Source: an uncultured Candidatus Poseidoniales archaeon
GTDB lineage: Archaea; Thermoplasmatota; Poseidoniia; Poseidoniales; Poseidoniaceae
Direction of reading: 5' to 3'
NCBI GenBank assembly: GCA_902625885.1
Contig: CACODE010000014.1
Location: 1 to 41,107, forward strand
Length of the DNA: 41,107 nt
In this document: positions 1 to 7,676 of the stretch, piece after piece
How the letters are laid out: every line of letters begins with the position of its first letter
Numbering within the stretch: position 1 is the stretch's first letter
Position numbers and translations under genes: made by a program
Notes under the pieces: generated by a model
Told to the model about the DNA's origin: nothing
The model's database searches: none
What the model saw: only the letters and a program-made list of their open reading frames with translations

Positions 1-2
1 AC

Positions 3-425
3 GACGATGTTGACGACTGGACCGCCTTTTCCGCAAGGAAACACGCACCTTGGGCCGCCGATGCCCTGAAGGCCATCGGTGAAGAGCGAACGGACATCGC
101 TCGCCTGGGTTTTGCGGGCTGCCCGTGGACCACGACGATGTATCTGTTGGCTGGCGGAACCGGCGACAAGGAGTTCCACAACACAAGAGCCAACGTGTTT
201 TCCAATCCGGAAGCTTCGCAAATGGTCCTGTTCAAGATGGCGGACGCTGTGGGCAGCCTTCTTGCCGACCAGGTCAATCATGGCGAAGCAGATGCCGTGC
301 AGTTGTTTGACACTTGGGCCAGCTCTCAAATTTCGGCGAGAGTTCGACAACAGGGAGGTTCTGCATGGGTATGCCGTTGTTGGCGAGAACGAACGAGATC
401 CTATCGGAGTTCAGGGTTGAGATGA
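3..425 (+). CDS. hemE: Uroporphyrinogen decarboxylase (HemE), internal fragment, 5' end off window, 3' end disrupted
   Basis: HemE decarboxylates the four acetate side chains of uroporphyrinogen III to give coproporphyrinogen III. The frame is open from the left edge and reads as the middle of HemE: a GFAGCPWTTTMYLLAGG segment (compare the GFSGSPWTLATYMVEGG stretch of bacterial HemE), a KEFHNTRANVFSNPEA helix, then ADAVQLFDTWA (the conserved DTW motif). Similarity stops just after DTWA, near position 320. The remaining roughly 33 codons to the stop at 425 are the antisense of the hemD-like 3' end of the neighbouring minus-strand gene. Only about 106 residues of a roughly 340-residue family are present. 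The gene is therefore broken here, or artificially joined. Family assignment is firm; the reading past 325 is not real HemE. Confidence 0.8.
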   Translation, partial: DDVDDWTAFSARKHAPWAADALKAIGEERTDIARLGFAGCPWTTTMYLLAGGTGDKEFHNTRANVFSNPEASQMVLFKMADAVGSLLADQVNHGEADAVQLFDTWASSQISARVRQQGGSAWVCRCWRERTRSYRSSGLR

Positions 426-1407
426 AGCGTGGCCCGTCAGCGTCCTGACCAACTTCCATCAGGGATTGCTCGGGAAGTTTGAGGTCCAGACCGTCCAACG
501 CCCCCGAAAAAGAAAACATCGTGTAGGGGACCCCCTGACAGAAGATTTCCCGCCAATTTTTTGGTGAAACTTGGATATGAACCTGAGAATCAACCACACC
601 AATCCCAGCCGGGAAAAGACAACCCCCGCCCACGGTTTGAAGCAGCCTGCGTTCGGCTTCGACGTTGGCCCGTGTCGGAGAATGGTCAAGCACGGCCTTC
701 AGCGGCTGAAATTCGTCAAAGCGTTCAGCCGCACAATGAACCACAACAGCGCCTTGACCGGGGGCGGTTGGCCAGTCTTGTGGAGCAATCCTTAATGCAC
801 CAATAGCGTCTTTCAATCGATCCAAGGCGCCCGTGCTGTCAAGGCGCTTCAAACCAACCTCTGCAAGAATGACAGCGTCAACCCTTCCTTCAAGGAGGCG
901 CTGCAGACGCGTCTCTACGTGACCGCGAACGGCTAAGGGAATGATGTCGGGGCGCTGACTGAGCAGGAAGGATTGACGGCGACCGGACACGGTCCCAAAC
1001 GTAGCGCCGTGCTCGAATCGGTCAAGGATTGAAGCAAGAGATTGGGAGGATGTACCTGCGAGCGTCTCTTCCAGCGAAGGCACACCGTCGGTCTTTCGCA
1101 TCAACACGAGGTCGTCGGTAACCCCGCGTTCGAGGTAGGCGAGGCTGCGAATTCGCCGGTCCACGTCCACCGGTACGTCTTTGCTTGAATGAACAGCAAT
1201 GTCGATCTCCCCGGACAACAACCTGTCGTCGATGGAATGGATGAACTGCCCGACCGATGCAGACAATTGCCCACCAAGGCTTCGGTCGCCTTGCGATGTC
1301 AGAGGGACGATTTCAGCTGCCAATCCCGCAGAGGTCAGCGCGTTCAAGACAGCGGTTGCCTGCCACATTGCGAGGTTGGAAGCGCGCGTGCCTATCCTGA
1401 TGCTCAT
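274..1407 (-). CDS. hemC: Porphobilinogen deaminase (HemC) fused in frame to the N-terminal start of uroporphyrinogen-III synthase (HemD), truncated
   Basis: HemC polymerises four porphobilinogens into hydroxymethylbilane. It opens with IGTRASNLAMWQA. It has the active-site Asp in HSSKDVP (about residue 77), the RRQ and RGHVETR substrate/cofactor arginines, and the dipyrromethane-cofactor cysteine in GGGC (about residue 263). The HemC body ends near residue 316. The frame continues without a stop into sequence starting RFISTLNSDRISFVLANNG and PVVELSP, which resembles the first strand-helix unit of HemD. From about residue 361 (position 325) the frame is the antisense of the hemE fragment, so the last 16 residues are spurious. 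The ATG at 1407 overlaps the hemA stop (ATGA). HemC is certain; the HemD part rests on a short match, and whether an intact HemC-HemD fusion exists cannot be seen here. Confidence 0.85.
   Translation of the reverse strand: MSIRIGTRASNLAMWQATAVLNALTSAGLAAEIVPLTSQGDRSLGGQLSASVGQFIHSIDDRLLSGEIDIAVHSSKDVPVDVDRRIRSLAYLERGVTDDLVLMRKTDGVPSLEETLAGTSSQSLASILDRFEHGATFGTVSGRRQSFLLSQRPDIIPLAVRGHVETRLQRLLEGRVDAVILAEVGLKRLDSTGALDRLKDAIGALRIAPQDWPTAPGQGAVVVHCAAERFDEFQPLKAVLDHSPTRANVEAERRLLQTVGGGCLFPAGIGVVDSQVHIQVSPKNWREIFCQGVPYTMFSFSGALDGLDLKLPEQSLMEVGQDADGPRFISTLNSDRISFVLANNGIPMQNLPVVELSPKFESWPKCQTTARHLLRHD
318..330. other. Inverted junction between hemE and hemD-like sequence (breakpoint or chimera)
   Basis: HemE similarity on the + strand ends at the DTWA codons (309-320). 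HemD-like similarity on the minus strand ends at the SPKFE codons, about position 325-327. Two genes of the same pathway, usually co-oriented in haem clusters, therefore meet tail to tail inside their coding regions with both truncated. No IS element or long repeat is visible at the join. This is what an inversion, or a multiple-displacement-amplification or assembly chimera, would look like. Confidence 0.7.
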
Positions 1408-2777
1408 CGAGCTCCCCCGGCGACCAGGCTTTTCTCGTTCAGCGCAAGAACGGAGCGTTTGACATCATGGTCGACGTGAGCGATCATCGCTGAACTCAAT
1501 GTTCGCTCGGTGTTGGCAACGAAAGTGGAGAGATCCGAGAGGTCAAACTCGCCGGTTTGAAGGCAAATCCAAGTGGCGATTTCCCTAGCGAACGCACCGA
1601 GTTGCGGAACATCGTCAGCGGTGGCGTGTGGCGAAGTTTCCCACTGCTTCGAGAGTTCTTCCATCTTCCCGTAGATGATGGCTCGAAACTGTCCTTTTGA
1701 CTTGTTCCTCAAGGCCTCAGTGAAGCGCTTTTCAATATCGTCAATAACGGTTTCACTCTCGTTGAGTTTAGCTTCATAGTCCCATTCTTTGCCGTGTTTG
1801 TGGGACAGTTTGATCCAATGTTCCATGCCCATGAGTTGCTGTTCACCGGTGATGGTGGAGGCATCGATTGATGGCGGCCACGAGAAATCCATGGCCGTCG
1901 CATCCGGGTTGAGGGGGAGTGGGTGGTCGGCATGGTAGGTGGACTCGGCGTTTCGGATGGTGGAAATAACGATGTCCAGCGGCGGTGTCTTGTTTCGCCA
2001 GTTCTCGTATGGAATCATGGTGCAGCGAGCGGCCAGTTCAGGAAACCGTGCCATGGATTTCTCTGGGTTGCGAGACACAACCAACACGTCGGTTTGCTCT
2101 GATTCCAAGAGGGCTTCTGCAGCCTTGGCCCCCATCTCGCCAAAGCCCAACACGGCAGCGACCGTGGGGCCTTTGCCTTCGAGAAAATTCTCGAGCGCCG
2201 TGGTCGCAAGACTGAGCATTGATTCGGTGGTTTGCGTGAAACCGAGTTGCTTTCTCACGCCCCTGTTTGCCGAAATAACGTGTTCGAAGAAGGCAGCGTT
2301 GTACTGGTTGATGAGGCCGTGTTCCTTGTGAAGGTTCACCGACTTTCGAAACTGGGACATGACTTGGAGTTCACCCATGATAAAGGAGTCCAAGCCGCTG
2401 CAAACCTTCACGAGTTGCCGCCAGACATCAAGTCCTTCGGACATCTCAAACGGGTTTTGTGCGAGGCCATGGATGTCGGTCAGTTTCGACGCCAGCGCTT
2501 CGGCGTGAATGTCAAAGCCAACATAGAGAACCCGGTTGCACGTCGAAAATTCAAAAATTTCTTTGCCGGTTTGGCTGGACACGTCCCGAATGAAGTCAAT
2601 GCGACCTTGTTTCGTAAGGCCCTCGGAGGTGATGGTTTTGGCCACGTCAATGTTTTCCGATGAGAATTTGAGCGCAGCGAGGGACACGAGCGGAAACAAA
2701 TGCTCGGTTTTTGGCGCTCGTAACGAACCGGACCTTGTTTCCACAAGACCCGACAGATTCACCAGTGTATCGCTCAC
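1404..2777 (-). CDS. hemA: Glutamyl-tRNA reductase
   Basis: Reduces glutamyl-tRNA(Glu) to glutamate-1-semialdehyde, the first committed step of C5-pathway tetrapyrrole synthesis, using NADPH. The catalytic cysteine lies in the signature STCNR (about residue 80). A GELQVMSQFRKS segment and the Rossmann glycine-rich turn VLGFGEMGAKAAEALL follow, and a C-terminal helical dimerisation region completes the usual three-domain layout; 457 residues is slightly long but normal. The start is a GTG at 2777 with a strong Shine-Dalgarno-like GGGGGGAG a few bases upstream. It is translationally coupled to hemC by an ATGA overlap, so the haem genes form an operon. The family call is firm. Confidence 0.95.
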   Translation of the reverse strand: MSDTLVNLSGLVETRSGSLRAPKTEHLFPLVSLAALKFSSENIDVAKTITSEGLTKQGRIDFIRDVSSQTGKEIFEFSTCNRVLYVGFDIHAEALASKLTDIHGLAQNPFEMSEGLDVWRQLVKVCSGLDSFIMGELQVMSQFRKSVNLHKEHGLINQYNAAFFEHVISANRGVRKQLGFTQTTESMLSLATTALENFLEGKGPTVAAVLGFGEMGAKAAEALLESEQTDVLVVSRNPEKSMARFPELAARCTMIPYENWRNKTPPLDIVISTIRNAESTYHADHPLPLNPDATAMDFSWPPSIDASTITGEQQLMGMEHWIKLSHKHGKEWDYEAKLNESETVIDDIEKRFTEALRNKSKGQFRAIIYGKMEELSKQWETSPHATADDVPQLGAFAREIATWICLQTGEFDLSDLSTFVANTERTLSSAMIAHVDHDVKRSVLALNEKSLVAGGAR

Positions 2778-2882
2778 GCGAACTCCCCCCGATTCAACCC
2801 GACTTGATTTGGCTTTAGGAACCTTTGTAACGGGTCGCTAAACAAGCCAGATAGGTTCCATTTTAGAGAAGTATCATTTTGA

Positions 2883-2889
2883 CATAAAA
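2883..2889 (-). promoter_or_regulatory. Possible TATA element upstream of hemA
   Basis: On the minus strand a TTTTATG box follows an A-rich, BRE-like CGAAAAAAAGGC. It sits about 106 nt upstream of the hemA GTG, leaving a leader of roughly 80 nt, which fits the use of a Shine-Dalgarno at this gene. This is pattern recognition only. Confidence 0.35.
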
Positions 2890-2971
2890 TGCCTTTTTTT
2901 CGCCTGAATTTGGCCATTGATATCAATGATGAAATCTCGAAGGAAATACCCCTGGCACGCATCAACGGACC

Positions 2972-3820
2972 TCATGCAAAGAAACCGTCTGAATTCAAAA
3001 TGACAAAAATGGCCAGCGTGAAGAACGCTATCACAACAAGCGTGACGATCGTGGCGGCGGTGGACACCCCTACCCCAAACCAACGGGCAAGCGATTGCAG
3101 CCAAGCCGCCGTCGGTGAATCCGAAAACCGAGCCTCTGAGGCCATGTATGGCGCGTCGTTCTTCTGCTCTGAGGGGGTAAGCATCGTTTGTTGCGTCAAT
3201 TCAACCGCCGGTTTCCTGTACCCTAAACCGCTGGCCGTCAGGGCACCGGAAAGGGGCGCAAACAAGCAGCATGCCCAAAAGAAACGCTTGGCGGCCGTCG
3301 TTTCCCACAAAAATTCGTCGGAGTTGCAGGTGTAGTATTCCTCTCCGTTCTCAACCACCGTGGTCCGGTCTTCCTCTGGACACCACGCTTCCGCAGTAAA
3401 ACCACTGAAGAAGACGACGATAGCGAGAATCCCGACGATGACGCCGCTGATTGAAAGACCGAGCGACACCTGATTTTGCGTGAGGTTGACGTTGAACACC
3501 GACACCGATGCCTCTGTCGATCTCACCGGCTGTCTGGCCTTGCAGGTCGGGCATTCAACGTCACCGTTGTAATCGCTGGGCACGGCGAGAAGGGCGTTGC
3601 AGACTCGGCAGCGAAATTTTGTCTTCTTCTCGCTGCTTTTTACTCCCTGCATGGAAGCGACATTGCCTTCATTTTCGGAAGCGCTAACCTTGCTCGGTTC
3701 CGAGCTTCTCAAGCGTTCGATGAGGTCGCTCTTGTTTCCAGAGACCGGCAGGTCACGGTCGCGCAGGAGGTCTTTGAGTTGGGCGACGGTCATGCCGTCC
3801 AATGCATCCTGCATGAACAT
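2972..3820 (-). CDS. SAP-domain and zinc-ribbon membrane protein, function unknown
   Basis: I chose the ATG at 3820 over an upstream in-frame TTG at 3859. Residues about 8-40 (MTVAQLKDLLRDRDLPVSG, then KSDLIERL) are a SAP helix-extended-helix motif, normally DNA-binding. A zinc ribbon follows (CRVC, then CPTC about 20 residues on). Then come a hydrophobic helix (GVIVGILAIVVFFSGF), a cysteine-containing loop, further hydrophobic stretches (RFFWACCLFAPLSGALTASG) and a C-terminal helix (IVTLVVIAFFTLAIFVIL). This suggests an integral membrane protein with nucleic-acid-binding-type modules at its cytoplasmic N-terminus. It is divergent from the thioredoxin lipoprotein gene. I recognise the domains but not the protein, and give no function. 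Confidence 0.75.
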   Translation of the reverse strand: MFMQDALDGMTVAQLKDLLRDRDLPVSGNKSDLIERLRSSEPSKVSASENEGNVASMQGVKSSEKKTKFRCRVCNALLAVPSDYNGDVECPTCKARQPVRSTEASVSVFNVNLTQNQVSLGLSISGVIVGILAIVVFFSGFTAEAWCPEEDRTTVVENGEEYYTCNSDEFLWETTAAKRFFWACCLFAPLSGALTASGLGYRKPAVELTQQTMLTPSEQKNDAPYMASEARFSDSPTAAWLQSLARWFGVGVSTAATIVTLVVIAFFTLAIFVILNSDGFFA

Positions 3821-3913
3821 TGATGATGCTTCCACCTTACAAGGTTTGAGCCGACCCAACGGGTGCCGACAGCGATGGAGAGGTTAATCGGCCGACAAGC
3901 ACCAAGACCAATC

Positions 3914-4501
3914 ATGCAAGCAAAATTGGTGTTCGTTTCCCTTCTTGTCCTGACCGTGCCGTTGACAGGGTGTTTGGGAGAAGATGAGGTCGAAGCCCAG
4001 GCTGGGACACCAACGGCCCCCGGCGTGCCCATACCGGACCTGACAGCACCAAACCAGTACGGCGAGAACATCACGGTATCGGACATGGAAGGCACGATGC
4101 TCGTCCTTCTCATCAACGCCGGTGGTTGGTGCCCACCGTGCGAAAGTTCGGCTGAAAATTCAACGGCCTTGATTCAAGAAATGGAGGCGATTGACGATCG
4201 GTACAACGTGAGCTTCATCGAGGTGCTGCACAGCAACGACGACGGTGAAACAGCCAACCAAACCTACGCACTGAACTGGTCGGTGGAACACAACACATCG
4301 CATCACATTCTTCATTCGCAACTGGCGCAAGATTACGCAGCGGAGAACCTAGCTGAAGGTTTTCCCACCTACATTATCGTGGACCTTGACGGTCTTCAGC
4401 GGCTCAAGATTGCTTACATGAACGGCATCACGGCCGAAGACGTGCAAGAGCAGTACGAAATTTACCTCGCCGAAAAAGGGGACGATTCATCCGCGTCCTG
4501 A
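3914..4501 (+). CDS. Thioredoxin-fold lipoprotein, TlpA/redoxin type
   Basis: The start is taken at 3914, where MQAKLVFVSLLVLTVPLTGC gives a clean lipoprotein signal peptide with the lipidated Cys at residue 20; the in-frame ATG at 3863 would place 17 charged residues before it. After an acidic, Thr/Pro-rich linker comes a redoxin domain with the active site GWCPPC (Cys73 and Cys76) and a cis-proline region FPTYIIVD. The WCPPC motif is that of TlpA/ResA-type extracytoplasmic thiol oxidoreductases. It probably acts on the outer face of the membrane, reducing or oxidising disulfides of exported proteins or haem-protein precursors. No partner gene is adjacent. Family and location are well supported; the substrate is unknown. 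Confidence 0.85.
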   Translation: MQAKLVFVSLLVLTVPLTGCLGEDEVEAQAGTPTAPGVPIPDLTAPNQYGENITVSDMEGTMLVLLINAGGWCPPCESSAENSTALIQEMEAIDDRYNVSFIEVLHSNDDGETANQTYALNWSVEHNTSHHILHSQLAQDYAAENLAEGFPTYIIVDLDGLQRLKIAYMNGITAEDVQEQYEIYLAEKGDDSSAS

Positions 4502-4529
4502 GTCATGCTCGCCTTCCCCGTCCTCTTCG

Positions 4530-4535
4530 AAAAAA
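4530..4535 (-). terminator. Possible oligo-T terminator of the gmd-GST operon
   Basis: A run of six T on the minus strand lies about 10 nt beyond the stop of the GST-like gene, in the short gap between convergent genes. Archaeal termination commonly uses oligo-T tracts. No strong hairpin is evident. Confidence 0.35.
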
Positions 4536-4544
4536 CGCCTCCGT

Positions 4545-5144
4545 TCAGGGAAACAGCACCGTTTCAGCGCCCTCAAGCCACTGCTTCTCTTTCTTCATGC
4601 AGCGCTTGAATTCCTCCGAGTCGAGGTGCTCGGCCAGCCAAGCGTGAACGTTGGCCCATGGCTGAACGTCAAACCAGTCTCGGTCGTGATTGGCGAACTG
4701 ACGCACGAACGGAAAGAGGGCGTCGTTGAGTTGCGGGGCGAAGGCAGAGCCCTCACCTAAACGAGCATCAAGGTCGATCAGATAGGCCGATGCGAGCGTG
4801 CGATGCTCCACTTTGTCCACGTCGTGGTAGCGGTTCGGGTACTTGTAGCGGTCCAGGTGAAACTTGAATTCCTCGTCGTTGCGTTCCACCCAGTGCGCTT
4901 CTTCCTCGCTGAGTTCCCAATCGAGGACGTGCTGCATGATTTCGAGGCTCTCCTCAATGACCGTGCCGTCGGGGAGCAGGAGCACGGGCACTGTGCCCTT
5001 GGGTGAGATTTCCATCATGTGGTCGGGGCGGTCCCGCAGAACGACTTCTCGGAGTTCAACGGCGTAGTCTTCCCGAACGATGGACATCCGTGCCCGTATG
5101 GCGTAGGGGCAGCGGCGAAAGGAGTAGAGAATTGGCAGCGGCAC
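4545..5144 (-). CDS. Glutathione S-transferase-like thioredoxin-fold protein
   Basis: The N-terminal half has the GST thioredoxin fold: PILYSFRRCPYAIRARM with a CPYA motif typical of omega/beta-type GSTs and glutaredoxin-like proteins, the KGTVPVLLLPDGTVI cis-proline segment, and IEESLEIMQHVL, the glutathione-binding ES pair. The C-terminal half is helical and ends in a Trp-rich segment. I start it at the GTG at 5144, which has AGGAAG eight bases upstream and lies just beyond the gmd stop. The longer frame to 5198 would overlap gmd by 38 bases. It is presumably co-transcribed with gmd. Archaea generally lack glutathione, so the true thiol partner is unclear. Confidence 0.8.
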   Translation of the reverse strand: MPLPILYSFRRCPYAIRARMSIVREDYAVELREVVLRDRPDHMMEISPKGTVPVLLLPDGTVIEESLEIMQHVLDWELSEEEAHWVERNDEEFKFHLDRYKYPNRYHDVDKVEHRTLASAYLIDLDARLGEGSAFAPQLNDALFPFVRQFANHDRDWFDVQPWANVHAWLAEHLDSEEFKRCMKKEKQWLEGAETVLFP

Positions 5145-5160
5145 GCCAACGCTTCCTGCT

Positions 5161-6225
5161 TCATTCCGGGGGCGTGGGCGGCGCGTAGCCACCGTCAACG
5201 GCCTCTTGGACGGTCGCCATGTCGGCGTCGACCATCATCTGGACGAGTTCCTCAAACGAGGTGCTGGGCACCCAACCAAGTTCCTTCTCGGCCAGAGCGG
5301 GGTCGCCAATGAGCAAGTCAACTTCAGCCGGGCGGAAGAACTTGGGGTTGGTGCGGACGCGAACAACGCCGTTCTGGTCCGTAGCGATGGTGTCCACACC
5401 TTCACCCGACCAGGTCAAGTCCATACCGACGTGGGAAAAGGCCAGCGTGATCATGTCTCGAACGCTGTGTGTGCGCCCAGTAGCAACAACGTAATCGCCG
5501 GGCTTATCTTGCTGAAGCATGCGCCACTGCATCTCGACGTAGTCCCCTGCGAAGCCCCAGTCGCGCTTGGCATCGACGTTGCCGATCCACAAGCACTCGT
5601 CAAAGCCATGGGCAATACGTGCAGCGGTCATGGTCACCTTTCGGGTGACGAATTCAAGGCCACGGCGAGGGCTCTCGTGGTTAAAGAGGATGCCCGTGCA
5701 AGCGAACATGTCGTAGGATTCGCGATAGTTTCGGGTGATTTCGAAAGCGAACACTTTCGCACAACCGTAGGGTGAACGAGGATGGAAGGGCGTCAACTCG
5801 GTTTGAGGAACGTCCCGAACTTTTCCGTACTGCTCAGAAGAGCCGGCCTGATAGAAGCGGCAGTGTGGTGCGTGCTTGCGAATGGCCTCGAGGCATCGTA
5901 GCGCCCCCAAGCCAGTGATGTCGGCGGTCATCATGGGCGAACGCCATGACTCGGGAACAAAGGACATGGCCCCAAGATTGTAGAATTCATCGGGTTGGGT
6001 GGTTGAGACGGCGTTGTCAATGGAATTCTGGTCGGCAAGGTCGCCGTTCAGCAGGTGGAAGCGGTCGTTGCTCATGAGGTGGTTGATGAGACTGCGGCCG
6101 GATGTCGGTTGGGAAACCCGACGAACCAGACCGTACACCGTGTAGCCTTTCTCGAGGAGAAGTTCAGCGAGGTAGGAACCGTCTTGTCCGGTGATTCCTG
6201 TCACCATGGCTGTCTTGCCGCTCAT
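5161..6225 (-). CDS. gmd: GDP-mannose 4,6-dehydratase
   Basis: An extended short-chain dehydrogenase that converts GDP-mannose to GDP-4-keto-6-deoxy-mannose, the precursor of GDP-fucose, rhamnose and perosamine-type sugars. It shows the NAD(P)-binding TGITGQDGSYLAELLLEKGY at the N-terminus, a SSEQYGKV substrate loop, the catalytic Tyr and Lys in SPYGCAKVFA, and the GMD-specific NHESPRRG and RDWGFAGDYV segments. The start is set at the ATG at 6225, directly before the Rossmann fold; 25 extra codons extend upstream in frame but look non-coding. It is divergent from a glycosyltransferase gene and followed by the GST-like gene. It most likely feeds surface glycan or glycoprotein synthesis. No fucose synthase or epimerase gene is adjacent. 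Confidence 0.93.
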   Translation of the reverse strand: MSGKTAMVTGITGQDGSYLAELLLEKGYTVYGLVRRVSQPTSGRSLINHLMSNDRFHLLNGDLADQNSIDNAVSTTQPDEFYNLGAMSFVPESWRSPMMTADITGLGALRCLEAIRKHAPHCRFYQAGSSEQYGKVRDVPQTELTPFHPRSPYGCAKVFAFEITRNYRESYDMFACTGILFNHESPRRGLEFVTRKVTMTAARIAHGFDECLWIGNVDAKRDWGFAGDYVEMQWRMLQQDKPGDYVVATGRTHSVRDMITLAFSHVGMDLTWSGEGVDTIATDQNGVVRVRTNPKFFRPAEVDLLIGDPALAEKELGWVPSTSFEELVQMMVDADMATVQEAVDGGYAPPTPPE

Positions 6226-6342
6226 GGTGAAGCGTAGAAGCCCCCCTTTTTCAAACGGTCGCGCGATTGCGAAGTTCAAAATCCCGCCACAGACCGACAT
6301 TTTAGGGTGGAATTGAAAGAGGGGGAGCAGGGCTTCCCAGCG

Positions 6343-7629
6343 ATGGCAAAAGGTGGTTCAGCGGCGGTCAAACGACCTCGTGTGCTGATAGTTCGAGGCT
6401 CTTTTGCTGCCCTGGGCGGTGCTGAACGGGAACTGCTCCAACTGCTCAGGGCGGTTGCCACACGCTGGGATGTGGCGCTGGCAACCCTTGATTTTCCCCC
6501 GGAAGCCGAAGCGTTACTCGCCGACGCCAGCGTGCGTGTGTTCAAACCGACTTCAGCGCTGTCCTGGCCGGCGGGTGCCCGTGCCGAAATTGCAGCCTCT
6601 GCCAGCAAAATTGCGGAACAAACGTGGAAACAGGTGGCGATTCCATGGGAGGATTTTGACGCCGTTCATCTTTCGGTCTGCAGAGGAACGTTGGAGATTC
6701 TACCGCTTGTTCCAGGTCGCCTTCCCGTACATTACCACTGCTTAGAACCGCCGCGGTGGTTGTACGAAGACGTTCTCCACCGTCGCTTGGACGGTCAACC
6801 CAAACGACCGCTGTGGCTCACCCGTCTCCTTTTCAGTGCGCAACGGCGCCGAGATCGTCGTTTTGTCAAGCGGCTTTTGCAACGGCCCCATGCCTCGATT
6901 TCAGGCAATTCCATGTGGATACAGCGACGCCTGAAGACCGTGTACGGCCTGGCCTCCGACCCCATGAAGGAAAACGGAGAACCGCCAAAGCGAGACGAAC
7001 AATATCGACCGTTGGAAGCGACCCACCTCATGCATGTCATTGACCTTGACGCCTGGCCAACGGAGCCCGCTCCAGAGGAACAAACCGAGCTTGCGCAAAC
7101 ACCCGCTCCTCCCGAACGCTACGTGATGACCGTCGGCCGTGTTTCTCACGTGAAAGGCACTTGGGAAACGCTGCGTTCGCTGCAAGGCACGGGCCTCGGT
7201 TTGGTTCACGTGGGCGGCGGTGATGAGGCCGATGTCGGGCGGTTGGAAAGCGAGGCCCTGCGTATCGGTGTGCCCTTGGTTTGCATGCCTCGCCTCTCGC
7301 AGCCTGCTCTGGTGGGCTTGGTACGAAACGCAGAGGCGATGGTGAGCCACGCCCATCACGAGCCGTTCGGGCTCACGCCGATCGAAGCCATGGCGGTCGG
7401 CACGCCCGCCCTGATGGTTGATGAGGGCGGTTTCCAGTGCACCATGTCGGGCGTGGAATCTGGCAGGTTACTCCGACGCAACGACCAGGCTGCATGGCGT
7501 CAAGCCTACCAAGAGCTCGGGAACACCGATTTGCGAACGGCCTGGGCAGATGTCGGCCGACGCCACGTTGAGCAGAACTTCACGTTGGATGTTCAAATCG
7601 CCGCTCTTGAGCGAATGTTGGGCTTGTAG
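6343..7629 (+). CDS. Glycosyltransferase, GT4 family (group 1)
   Basis: A retaining, GT-B-fold glycosyltransferase. The N-terminal domain begins RVLIVRGSFAALGGAERELLQLL (GG acceptor-site loop). The C-terminal domain starts at YVMTVGRVSHVKGTWETLRSL and contains EPFGLTPIEAMAVGTP, the conserved E-x7-E sugar-nucleotide motif. I prefer the ATG at 6343; a GTG at 6307 in frame would add 12 residues. It sits divergent from gmd, so a nucleotide sugar derived from GDP-mannose could be its donor, but this is inference from context. Acceptor and linkage are unknown. It probably acts at the cytoplasmic membrane face. Confidence 0.88.
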   Translation: MAKGGSAAVKRPRVLIVRGSFAALGGAERELLQLLRAVATRWDVALATLDFPPEAEALLADASVRVFKPTSALSWPAGARAEIAASASKIAEQTWKQVAIPWEDFDAVHLSVCRGTLEILPLVPGRLPVHYHCLEPPRWLYEDVLHRRLDGQPKRPLWLTRLLFSAQRRRDRRFVKRLLQRPHASISGNSMWIQRRLKTVYGLASDPMKENGEPPKRDEQYRPLEATHLMHVIDLDAWPTEPAPEEQTELAQTPAPPERYVMTVGRVSHVKGTWETLRSLQGTGLGLVHVGGGDEADVGRLESEALRIGVPLVCMPRLSQPALVGLVRNAEAMVSHAHHEPFGLTPIEAMAVGTPALMVDEGGFQCTMSGVESGRLLRRNDQAAWRQAYQELGNTDLRTAWADVGRRHVEQNFTLDVQIAALERMLGL

Positions 7630-7643
7630 CGTTTGCTTTTTGG

Positions 7644-7654
7644 ATATTTTATAA
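7644..7654 (+). promoter_or_regulatory. TATA box of the E1-JAMM operon (leaderless promoter)
   Basis: ATATTTTATAA is centred about 26 nt upstream of the ATG at 7677, with an AT-rich stretch in an otherwise GC-rich context. This spacing puts transcription initiation at or next to the start codon, and no Shine-Dalgarno is present. It fits a leaderless archaeal transcript starting a new unit after the glycosyltransferase stop at 7629. Confidence 0.7.
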
Positions 7655-7676
7655 CCTCTAAAAAGCCAGTTCTTGC

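Noticed and set aside
2774-2965. 63-codon minus-strand frame upstream of hemA
   Set aside because: Spans the likely promoter and leader of hemA, has no start signal or known domain, and its end overlaps the hemA start.
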